This document shows positions 8,773 to 16,454 of a DNA stretch of 45,134 nt, in pieces. The notes beneath the pieces were generated by a model that had not been told where the DNA came from, did no database searches, and worked only from the letters and a program-made list of their open reading frames with translations. The stretch is taken from assembly GCA_964410125.1 (NCBI GenBank), contig CAYPGQ010000028.1, positions 1-45,134 on the forward strand. Direction: 5' to 3'. The translations under genes and the position numbers were made by a program. The stretch is from G020348385 sp964410125. Its GTDB lineage: Bacteria; Acidobacteriota; Aminicenantia; Aminicenantales; Aminicenantaceae. Position 1 is the stretch's first letter. Each line of letters begins with the position of its first letter.

Positions 8773-10350
8773 TCAACTATTAAGGATTTTTTCCACTTCT
8801 TCTTTATCAACGTCTGTGACATAAGAAATGCCGCTGATGTTGGCGGCTTCCTGTGTCAAAGCTGCTATGTCGTCTCGCATGATGTATTCCAACTTGAATT
8901 TTCTGTTTCCAGCCATGAGCTGACGTAGTCCTTGATTCAGCCGTTTGAAATAGCCGTGTACTCCTAGGGCGCCTGTTGGCAGAGTTTCAAATTTATCTCC
9001 GTATTTATTTTTTAGCTCGGTAGCCGTGACAAAGATCTCTTCGACCTTATTTCCAAACCGCTCAACATAGACAGGGATCTGATCCTCTTTGATTCTCTTG
9101 CCGATTGTTTTTCCAACCATTGCTGCTGCGAGAGGAGCGCGCGCCATACCGACCGCTTTAAAATAAGGAGCTCCGAGAGCTAGGACCTTGTATATCTGAT
9201 CTTCAAAGGTTATTCCTCCGGCTGCGCAAACATCGGGGATAAACTCACCTTTTCCATCCAACTTACGCAGATACTGGTACAGCAGGGACCAGATTTCAAC
9301 GCTTGGGATTCCCCACTCGTTCATCATCCGCCAAGGGCTCATCCCTGTTCCTCCGCCCGCTCCATCGACTGTCAGAAGATCGAGCTTGGCCTTTGAGGCG
9401 AACTTTACCGCACGGGCAAGGTCTGCCGGTCTATAAGCACCCGTTTTCAGGAAGACATACTTTGCTCCGGCTTTCCGGAGTTCTTCGACTCTGGCCATGA
9501 AAGTTTCTTCCTCGACCATGCCGAGCCGGGAGTGCCTTTCGAATTCTTTAAAACTTCCTTTTTCGAACGCCCTAATGACATTGGGATCTTCTGGATTGGG
9601 AAGAACGATATACCCATGCTTATACAAATCCTGGGCCTTTTTGAGGCTCTTGATCTTGACCTCTCCACCGATATCCTTAGCACCCTGTCCCCACTTTAAC
9701 TCAACGGCTTCGACGCCGAGTTTTTCGATGACATATTCCTGCACACCCAGTCTTGTGTCTTCCACGTTGGCCTGGACAGCAACCGTTCCGTATCCGTCCT
9801 GCCATTCCTTATAGAACCCGATACGATTTTCCATATCGGGAGAACGGACGATTCGGCCGTCTTTGATTACGGATTCGTCATCCATGGCACAGACATTCTC
9901 ACCGACAGTGAGAATAGCACCTGAAATCGCAGCGCCTTTTGCTAATCCTTCCCAATTTTGTTTAGCCACATTTGTCGATCCCATCCCGGGGATAATAAAA
10001 GGAAGTTTCAACTTGATGCTTTTGTCGACACCGATGGCGGTTTCTACGTCCACTTTTTCGAAAGTGGCCACATCCGAATCTGCAGCAACACCATGAGCAC
10101 CCGCGGCTGTTCCCAGTATTGTAAAATGAGAAAGATCGACAGGATATTCTTTTTCCGATGCAGCGGTTATGATTCCGAAAGGTTGAGGATAAAGAACTTC
10201 AGGGCCACGATAGGCAGATTTACCGATCTCGCACATTCCAATACAGCCGTCAACACATGTTACGCACATCCCGCTGAAGGGGCTGACTGAACCTTCAGTT
10301 CTGTTCTTAGTTAGAGTAGCGGCACTTCTGTTGAGTTTTGTATAAGACAT
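8773..10350 (-). CDS. FMN-dependent glutamate-synthase-core (GltS-like) oxidoreductase with N-terminal Cys cluster
   Basis: A 525-residue protein matching the FMN-binding TIM barrel of glutamate synthase large subunits, without the N-terminal glutamine amidotransferase or the C-terminal GXGXG domain. The key block TVDGAGGGTGMSPW lies at about 327-340, corresponding to the GltB HDGGTGASP region. Near the N-terminus Cys29, Cys32, Cys36 and Cys40 form C-x2-C-x3-C-x3-C, a likely Fe-S site placed before rather than after the barrel. The ATG at 10350 has AAGGAGG about 8 bases upstream. It is the last gene of the redox operon, 77 bases after the Fe-S subunit, and is followed by the terminator at 8669-8714. 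The family uses electrons from ferredoxin or a GltD-like partner; a GltD-like domain is encoded two genes upstream. The real substrate is unproven. Confidence 0.8.
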   Translation of the reverse strand: MSYTKLNRSAATLTKNRTEGSVSPFSGMCVTCVDGCIGMCEIGKSAYRGPEVLYPQPFGIITAASEKEYPVDLSHFTILGTAAGAHGVAADSDVATFEKVDVETAIGVDKSIKLKLPFIIPGMGSTNVAKQNWEGLAKGAAISGAILTVGENVCAMDDESVIKDGRIVRSPDMENRIGFYKEWQDGYGTVAVQANVEDTRLGVQEYVIEKLGVEAVELKWGQGAKDIGGEVKIKSLKKAQDLYKHGYIVLPNPEDPNVIRAFEKGSFKEFERHSRLGMVEEETFMARVEELRKAGAKYVFLKTGAYRPADLARAVKFASKAKLDLLTVDGAGGGTGMSPWRMMNEWGIPSVEIWSLLYQYLRKLDGKGEFIPDVCAAGGITFEDQIYKVLALGAPYFKAVGMARAPLAAAMVGKTIGKRIKEDQIPVYVERFGNKVEEIFVTATELKNKYGDKFETLPTGALGVHGYFKRLNQGLRQLMAGNRKFKLEYIMRDDIAALTQEAANISGISYVTDVDKEEVEKILNS

Positions 10351-10427
10351 TAAAATAACCTCCTTATGGACTTATTTGGTTTATATGAAAATAAGTAAAA
10401 TCACAAATTTTTATTACTTTCATTGGG

Positions 10428-11141
10428 CTATTCAGAACTCGTTTCCTGTTTTCCGGATTTTTCTTCGGATGGCCGGACGCACGTGCCGCATCGGCCTGCA
10501 TCATACATCCAGCAGGTAGCTTCACCGTAGACATCCACACACGTGGGTTCCATCTGCAGACAGGCGTTACAGACCGGATTTTCAGCATTAGGCCCCTCGC
10601 ATCGGGCTTGACAGGCAGGACAAATGTACATGCAGCCACCGCACTCCCGGCAGACTTTAGATTTGACATCAAATGGCGTTGAGATCTTGCTTTTGTAACC
10701 CCGATTCTGAAATCCGATGGCCTTACCGTCCATCTGTTCGGCGCACATCCGGACACACAGCCCACAGAGAACACATTCCTCGTTGCGGACGTCGAAGCGC
10801 ATTTGTGAGACACCGAATTTTGAAGCTAAATCCTGTATAACCTTGGAGCCGGGGGCGACTGACAGCATCAGCTCGATCATCATCTTGCGGGCCTTAATGA
10901 CCCGTTTAGTGTCTGTGTGGACATTAAGTCCTTCTTCGCAGGGATAAGTGCAGGAGCTGACGAGCTTGGTGTTGGGTGATTTTCCGATTTCGACCAGACA
11001 AAGCCGGCACCCACCGTAATTGCTCAGGCCAGGGTTATAGCATAGAGTTGGAATTTCGAGGCCGTAAAATTCACAGGCGTCCCGGATGGTCCATCCTTCC
11101 TCAACCTTTACTTCTAAATTGTTGATTTTTATGTTTATCAT
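10428..11141 (-). CDS. NuoG/HydA N-terminal-like iron-sulfur electron-transfer subunit
   Basis: A 237-residue soluble Fe-S protein. The N-terminal 80 residues form a plant-type 2Fe-2S ferredoxin domain with Cys34, Cys45, Cys48 and Cys64. Two 4Fe-4S motifs follow: C123-x2-C126-x2-C129-x3-C133 and C164-x2-C167-x2-C170-x3-C174. The C-terminal 60 residues hold eight more cysteines (177, 181, 191, 194, 201, 210, 218, 221). The His-Cys cluster segment normally between the 2Fe-2S and 4Fe-4S parts of NuoG and HydA is missing, and no H-cluster or molybdopterin domain is present, so this is not a hydrogenase or formate dehydrogenase catalytic subunit. The ATG overlaps the stop of the fusion gene by 4 bases (ATGA). 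It probably carries electrons between the flavin subunits and ferredoxin. Confidence 0.82.
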   Translation of the reverse strand: MINIKINNLEVKVEEGWTIRDACEFYGLEIPTLCYNPGLSNYGGCRLCLVEIGKSPNTKLVSSCTYPCEEGLNVHTDTKRVIKARKMMIELMLSVAPGSKVIQDLASKFGVSQMRFDVRNEECVLCGLCVRMCAEQMDGKAIGFQNRGYKSKISTPFDVKSKVCRECGGCMYICPACQARCEGPNAENPVCNACLQMEPTCVDVYGEATCWMYDAGRCGTCVRPSEEKSGKQETSSE

Positions 11142-14100
11142 GTGTTTTGTCCTAAAGCTTTTATACCATCCTGGGTTTCAAGTTCACACCGCAAGCATCT
11201 TCGGGCTTCTCTCACTGCCATTTCCTTTGTCAATGTCAATGCCACTTCTTTGAAGTTTTTTCGACGTTCTCCGGAGGGGAGCCGGGGTATTTCGGACCTC
11301 TGTGCGTTTTCGATTTCTTCCTCTGTCAGCTGGACAGGGGGGATGTAGACAGATGGTCTGGACAGCTTATACTCTCTGGCAATGGGTTTGCCTTGTAGGT
11401 AATTATCGATGGACTCTGCGGCTCTCTTTCCGGTGCCTATGGCTTTAACGACAGTGCTCGGTCCTGTAGCGACATCTCCGCCAGCAAAGACATTTTCCCG
11501 GCTGGTCGCGCCGGTTTCTTCATCGGTAATTATTGTATCCCATCGGGAAAGTTTAATCTCGTCTTTTTCATGGATAAACGAAGTGTCAGGTCTCTCACCG
11601 ATAGCAGGAATGATGGTGTCGAGTTTCAATGAAAATTCGGAGCCGCTTATGGGAACCGGACTCCGTCTTCCACTCTCATCCATTTCTCCCAGTTCCATCC
11701 GTATGCATTCGACACCGGTGACTTTTCCATTCTCATTTAGAATTTTGATGGGTGTGACAAGATATTGAATCTCTATTCCTTCCTCCAGTGCATCTTCGAT
11801 TTCCTCTTCATATGCGGGCATTTCCTTTCTGGTGCGTCTATAGAGGATGCTGACCTTTTCTGTATTCTTATGACGGATGGCGACACGCGCAGCGTCGATA
11901 GCTGCATTGCCTCCGCCTATGATTCCTATATTTTTTCCGAGCGGCACTTCTTTTCCCAGATTGACCTGGGACAGTAACTCCATACCCGGAATGACTCCTT
12001 CCGCTGTTTCTCCCAGGATGGCAAGTTTCATCGATTTATGAGCTCCGGTGGCGATGAATACAGCTTTGAATTCTTGGCGGATGAGATCGTCGATAGTAAA
12101 ATCTTTCCCGAGAGCCGTGTTTGTTTTCAATAACACGCCGGATTTCAGAATGAAATCGATATCCGACTTCAAAACCGCTTTTGGAAGTCTGTGCTCCGGA
12201 ATTCCTAAGGCCAACATTCCGCCTACGACTGCTTGGGATTCGAAAAGGGCTACATCATATCCCAGCATGTTTAGTGTATACGAGGCAGCCAGTCCAGCGG
12301 GCCCAGATCCGATGACTGCCACTTTGATGTTATGTCTTTTGGGCGTTTGGATGGGCAGGGTGTCCTTACCGTTCTCAATCGCCCAATCCATTACAAATCG
12401 CTTCAAAGCTCGGATTGCGATTGGTTCGCCGAATTCTCCGGATCGACAGACGGATTCGCATTGATGGTCGCAGACACGACCGCAGACGGAGGGCAGTGGA
12501 TTATCTTTTAGGATTACTTGATAAGCTTCTTCAAATCTCTCTTGTGCGATCAATGCGATATAGACCGAAGCTTCCTGGTTTGTTGGACAGATGGACTGGC
12601 AAGGAGCGGAAACGATTTCCTTGCAGACCATAGCAGGACATCTTTTTTTCTTGATGTGGTCTTCATATTCGTTCCGGAAATATCTGAGTGTGGAAAGCAC
12701 CGGATTTGCAGCAGTCTGACCCAGGCCGCACATTGAGGCGTCTTTAACGGCTTCCGCAAGCTCCTCGAGAAGGTCGAGATCCTTCATTTCCCCTCGGCCC
12801 TCGCAAATCTTGGTGACGATTTCCCACAATCTTTGTGTTCCTTCACGGCAGGACATGCACTTTCCGCAACTTTCATCGCGCAAAAAATTTAAAAAGTACT
12901 TGGCAACATCCACCATGCACGTGTTTTCGTCCATGACGATCATGCCGCCAGAGCCCATGATCGAACCTGCATCGATAAGACTGGCATAATCGATCGGAAG
13001 GTCGAGCTTCTCTACAGGTAGACATCCTCCGCTGGGACCTCCTGTCTGGACGGCTTTGAATTTTTTCCCGCCAGGAATGCCACCTCCAATGTCAAAGATA
13101 ACTTCCCGCAGGGTGATCCCCATCGGAACTTCGACGAGGCCTGTGTTGTTGATCTTTCCTACCAGAGAAAAGATCTTTGTTCCCTTGCTGCCATCGGTCC
13201 CGATTTTTGCGTACCAATCGGCTCCGTTATTGATAATGATGGGAATATTGCCCCATGTTTCCACGTTGTTGATGTTTGTCGGCTTTTTCCACAAACCTCT
13301 TACTGAGGGAAAGGGAGGGCGCTGACGGGGCACACCAACACCACCTTCGATCGATTCGATCATGGCCGTCTCTTCTCCGCAGACAAAGGCGCCGGCACCT
13401 CTGTAAATATTGACTTTAAAGTTAAATCCAGAGCCGAGAATGTTCTCTCCCAGGAGTCCTAAAACTTCTGTATCGTTGATGGCTGCACTGATGTGCTTGA
13501 GCGCTACAGGGTATTCATCTCGAATGTAGATGTAGCCTTCATCGGCTCCGATGGCGTAAGCGCCGATAATCATACCTTCTAGAACCCGGTGCGGATTTCC
13601 TTCCATCAAGCTGCGGTCCATGTAAGCGCCCGGATCTCCTTCATCCGCATTACAGATGATGTACTTCTTGTCGCCTTTGGCCTTTCTGGAAAAAGCCCAT
13701 TTTGTTCCTGTGGGAAAACCTGCACCACCTCTTCCGCGAAGTCCGGATTTTTTTACTTCTTCGATCACTTCCTCAGGGGCCATTCCCTCAAGAACTTTTG
13801 CAAGGGCGTTGTAGCCCCCCACTGAAAAATAATCGTCGATTTCAAGGGGATCAATATGCTCGTTATCCCCGAGAACGTTTTTCATCTGCTTTTTGTAGAA
13901 ACCTATATCAGGACCTGTCGATTTGACCTCTCCGGTATCGTGTTCCCTATAGAGCAGCCTGTCTAGGACTTTTTCGTTGAGAATGGTTTCCTGAATGATG
14001 TCTTCTGCATCCTCGGGTTGAACGTTCTGGTAGAACAAATTGTGGGGGTGGATAATAATATTGGGCTCTGCCTCGCAAAAACCGTGACACCCGGTCACCT

Positions 14101-14299
14101 TGACAGTTACGCGATCCTCCAACTTTTTATCCTTAATCATTTGCTCCAGGGCATCGATAACCTTCATGGCCCCTCGTGCTTGACCGCATGTCCCTGCAGA
14201 AACTATAAGGACGTTGTGCCTTTCTTTTTTCTTTCTCAAAGACTCTTTTTTAATTTTTAGTTTCAGGTCTTCGGTGGATTTAAATTTTTCATTAGTCAT
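11138..14299 (-). CDS. HydB/NuoF-like NADH-binding subunit fused to GltD/NfnB-like NADPH oxidoreductase
   Basis: A 1053-residue fusion from the ATG at 14299; reading further upstream requires a TTG and runs into the preceding gene. Residues 28-115 are a thioredoxin-like 2Fe-2S domain (Cys38, Cys71, Cys75). Residues 150-550 are the NuoF/HydB core: GLRGRGGAGFPTGTKW (187-202) for NADH, the FMN-site block around CGEETAMIESIEGG, then SLBB and the 4Fe-4S ligands Cys478, Cys481, Cys484 and Cys524. Residues 560-1053 match GltD/NfnB: six cysteines (567-618) for Fe-S, the FAD fold VIGSGPAGLAA (662-672), the second dinucleotide fold IGIIGGGNAAIDAA (791-804) and YRRTRKEMPA, typical of NADPH binding. One chain thus binds both NADH and NADPH. 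It overlaps the gene before it by 8 bases and the gene after it by 4. A bifurcating transhydrogenase is the best guess. Confidence 0.88.
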   Translation of the reverse strand: MTNEKFKSTEDLKLKIKKESLRKKKERHNVLIVSAGTCGQARGAMKVIDALEQMIKDKKLEDRVTVKVTGCHGFCEAEPNIIIHPHNLFYQNVQPEDAEDIIQETILNEKVLDRLLYREHDTGEVKSTGPDIGFYKKQMKNVLGDNEHIDPLEIDDYFSVGGYNALAKVLEGMAPEEVIEEVKKSGLRGRGGAGFPTGTKWAFSRKAKGDKKYIICNADEGDPGAYMDRSLMEGNPHRVLEGMIIGAYAIGADEGYIYIRDEYPVALKHISAAINDTEVLGLLGENILGSGFNFKVNIYRGAGAFVCGEETAMIESIEGGVGVPRQRPPFPSVRGLWKKPTNINNVETWGNIPIIINNGADWYAKIGTDGSKGTKIFSLVGKINNTGLVEVPMGITLREVIFDIGGGIPGGKKFKAVQTGGPSGGCLPVEKLDLPIDYASLIDAGSIMGSGGMIVMDENTCMVDVAKYFLNFLRDESCGKCMSCREGTQRLWEIVTKICEGRGEMKDLDLLEELAEAVKDASMCGLGQTAANPVLSTLRYFRNEYEDHIKKKRCPAMVCKEIVSAPCQSICPTNQEASVYIALIAQERFEEAYQVILKDNPLPSVCGRVCDHQCESVCRSGEFGEPIAIRALKRFVMDWAIENGKDTLPIQTPKRHNIKVAVIGSGPAGLAASYTLNMLGYDVALFESQAVVGGMLALGIPEHRLPKAVLKSDIDFILKSGVLLKTNTALGKDFTIDDLIRQEFKAVFIATGAHKSMKLAILGETAEGVIPGMELLSQVNLGKEVPLGKNIGIIGGGNAAIDAARVAIRHKNTEKVSILYRRTRKEMPAYEEEIEDALEEGIEIQYLVTPIKILNENGKVTGVECIRMELGEMDESGRRSPVPISGSEFSLKLDTIIPAIGERPDTSFIHEKDEIKLSRWDTIITDEETGATSRENVFAGGDVATGPSTVVKAIGTGKRAAESIDNYLQGKPIAREYKLSRPSVYIPPVQLTEEEIENAQRSEIPRLPSGERRKNFKEVALTLTKEMAVREARRCLRCELETQDGIKALGQNT

Positions 14300-14771
14300 T
14301 AGTCTTCTCTTTTTTCTCGAGCATCCTAGCAATATTGCTCGCGTTCCGGATGCTGGTCTGAGCGTGATATTCACCGTCGACAACGACAACTGGGCCAATA
14401 GCGCAGCACCCAAGACAGGCCACTGAGTCTAAGCTGAATTTCATGTCTTTTCGTGTGTGGCCCGCTTTCATATCAAGGATCTTTTCGAATTGCTCGAGAA
14501 TTTTTGGGGCACCACGGACATGACAGGCGGTCCCTACACAGATCGTTATCTGGTGTTCTCCCTTTGGCTCCAAGCTGAATGTATTGTAAAATGTTGCGAC
14601 AGAAATGATATCAATCAAGGGGACATTCAAAGCCTGTGAGACCATGTTAAGGGCGACAGGAGGAAGGTAATTGTACTTGGCCTGAAGATCTTGGAGGATA
14701 GGAATCAAGGCGCGTTTTTCTTGGGGATGTTTTTGGATGATGCCCTCGAATTCCGTTTGGTCATGAAGCAT
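14292..14771 (-). CDS. HydC/NuoE-like thioredoxin-fold 2Fe-2S subunit
   Basis: A 159-residue member of the 24-kDa (NuoE/HydC) family. An N-terminal helical bundle is followed by a thioredoxin-like fold with the ligands C78-x4-C83 and C119-x3-C123. The start at 14771 was chosen because GGAG lies six bases before that ATG; an in-frame TTG 12 bases upstream would contain the same GGAG and is less likely. It is the first gene of the redox operon, and its stop overlaps the start of the HydB-like fusion by 8 bases, implying translational coupling and equal stoichiometry. In bifurcating HydABC- and Stn-type enzymes the HydC subunit pairs with the HydB flavin subunit. Confidence 0.88.
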   Translation of the reverse strand: MLHDQTEFEGIIQKHPQEKRALIPILQDLQAKYNYLPPVALNMVSQALNVPLIDIISVATFYNTFSLEPKGEHQITICVGTACHVRGAPKILEQFEKILDMKAGHTRKDMKFSLDSVACLGCCAIGPVVVVDGEYHAQTSIRNASNIARMLEKKEKTND

Positions 14772-14954
14772 AATGATCTCCAAAGTGAAATATTAATTTT
14801 TTTAGATAAGGAAGAATTAAAGAATTCTTAATATTCATTCTGTGATTGGAGCATATCCTTCCTGAAAAGGAAAGACTCTCATATCAGAATATGTCTGTAA
14901 TTGCTCCTTTATACTGTCAATCTAGTAATAACATTAATATAAATATGACATTGA

Positions 14955-14984
14955 TTTATAGCAGATGAATTGTCAATATGTCAA
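14955..14984 (-). promoter_or_regulatory. Putative sigma-70 promoter of the redox operon
   Basis: On the minus strand TTGACA (14984-14979) is followed after 18 bases by TATAAA (14960-14955). Transcription would begin about 175-180 bases before the ATG at 14771, leaving a long AT-rich leader. That leader contains an imperfect hairpin (CTTTCC paired with GGAAGG, about 14858-14875). Confidence 0.5.
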
Positions 14985-15014
14985 GCAATAACACGCAAAA
15001 AAATCCGAATTTTA

Positions 15015-16454
15015 TTATGGGTTTTTTTCATATATATGTATCCACTTTTCCACGATAGATGTGAGGGATTTGATCAGGATTTGGCCGGTGCCATGAATTG
15101 GCCGAAGTTCTTCAGCGAGCTCGGTATAACCCTTACGATCTAACCATGATGAGAAGACATCATTATTCGAAAGACTCTGTATTTTGCTCGGATCGGCTAT
15201 TTTTAGCAGGTGAAGAAGTTTCCTCAAATTGGAGGCCTTTTTTTTGTCGATATATAATGGAGTCGAGGCCATCCTGAGGACTTCTCTCTTTAAGTGTTTT
15301 TTCAGAACAGTGATCATTCGTTGTCCCTCAACATGTAGCGGCCTTAATACGTCTCCCAATTCTCTGAAACTGTGCATGTAAAGCCATGTGGAGATGCTAT
15401 CTTTTTTACCATATGCTTCCAGAATCTCTCTCAGTTTTTTTGCCTGCGCCGTATTTTTTCCAGCTTGTTCCAAGATTTTAATCATCTCCTGTATATTTTT
15501 CACTCTATGCAATACATCTCCTGTTTCGTCTTGAATTAAAAAGTTCCCAATTCCCGTGTAGTCTTGGATATATTTTCGAAGTGTTATTAAGCTGCCGGGA
15601 TCCCCCTTTGGAAGGATAAAAGCAGAGTCTTTGAATGCTTCCGCTTCCTTTGTTTTCGAAGCGATGATAAGGGGTATTCTCGGGTAGTAGTTTTGGATTA
15701 AGTTGATAAGGCTTTTACCCGCGTCGCTATTGAGGTCGTTACCCTTTGGAAAAAAAATATCTGTTATCAGGCATACGACATCATCCCCATGTCCTGAAGA
15801 AATGTATTGATGGTCATCGATATCGGATTCTTTTTCCACGCCGAATAGGAAGTTCAATGCATCCTCATAGGTTCTGACAATCATGACATCGGCTCTCTGA
15901 CCGATGATTCCGTAGAGAATCGGAAAAAATTGTGAGAACCATCTGGGTTCATCATCCACTATTAGAAAAATATAACGCCTCACTTTGGAATACTTGGAGA
16001 TGTTCAAAAGATCTTCTGCAGATCTCACAACGGATTGAATGATTTTTTCAGGAGCGCAGTCGGTTTTATTAAAGGCAAATACCAAATCTGCCTTAGATGT
16101 GTACGGAAGTTTTTCCTGAGCAACCGAAGGAGGGGAGCAATGGATAAGTTCAGTGGCTGATAAAAGGACAACGACGGCATCCTTGTTTTTTTGTTTGATT
16201 GTTGTTGTATCGACTAGGTTCAAAGCGACGTCATCCAGTATCAGGACCAGAGCCCCATCAGATTGATAGTTCCCTGCCGAGATGGGATCAGAAAGAATAT
16301 CGACCGTAACCCAAGGCATGCTTTTTTCCAGCACATTTTTTGTCTGGCGTATTTGTTCGTCAGCCGAGAATATAATCACATTCTTGATTTTTACGGGATT
16401 GATAATCCTGGGAGTGAACTGGAATTCTTTTTTTTGCATGGCTTGTTTACTCAT
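15015..16454 (-). CDS. Receiver-domain protein with a pseudo-receiver and duplicated C-terminal helical module
   Basis: A 479-residue cytoplasmic protein. Residues 23-150 look like a degenerate receiver fold (LILDDV at 71-76). Residues 160-300 form a good receiver: acidic pair Asp167/Asp168, phospho-acceptor Asp232 in LITDIFFP and Lys283 in ILPKGD. The C-terminal part contains a motif twice, S-x-WL-x(5)-ELxxxLRPxHxxGQ, at about 355-378 and 436-458; I infer an internal duplication. No DNA-binding or catalytic output domain is visible. The ATG overlaps the previous stop by one base (TAATG), so it is translated with the PPDK-type partner; a longer frame needing an upstream non-ATG codon was rejected. 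It probably senses phosphorylation and modulates the partner. The cognate kinase is not in the window. Confidence 0.75.
   Translation of the reverse strand: MSKQAMQKKEFQFTPRIINPVKIKNVIIFSADEQIRQTKNVLEKSMPWVTVDILSDPISAGNYQSDGALVLILDDVALNLVDTTTIKQKNKDAVVVLLSATELIHCSPPSVAQEKLPYTSKADLVFAFNKTDCAPEKIIQSVVRSAEDLLNISKYSKVRRYIFLIVDDEPRWFSQFFPILYGIIGQRADVMIVRTYEDALNFLFGVEKESDIDDHQYISSGHGDDVVCLITDIFFPKGNDLNSDAGKSLINLIQNYYPRIPLIIASKTKEAEAFKDSAFILPKGDPGSLITLRKYIQDYTGIGNFLIQDETGDVLHRVKNIQEMIKILEQAGKNTAQAKKLREILEAYGKKDSISTWLYMHSFRELGDVLRPLHVEGQRMITVLKKHLKREVLRMASTPLYIDKKKASNLRKLLHLLKIADPSKIQSLSNNDVFSSWLDRKGYTELAEELRPIHGTGQILIKSLTSIVEKWIHIYEKNP

Noticed and set aside
14300..14413. Upstream TTG extension of the HydB-like fusion
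   Set aside because: It would overlap the HydC-like gene by more than 100 bases; the ATG at 14299 gives the usual short overlap.
8773..14771. Redox operon as a HydABC hydrogenase
   Set aside because: No H-cluster domain is encoded; the Fe-S subunit ends after the ferredoxin-like part.
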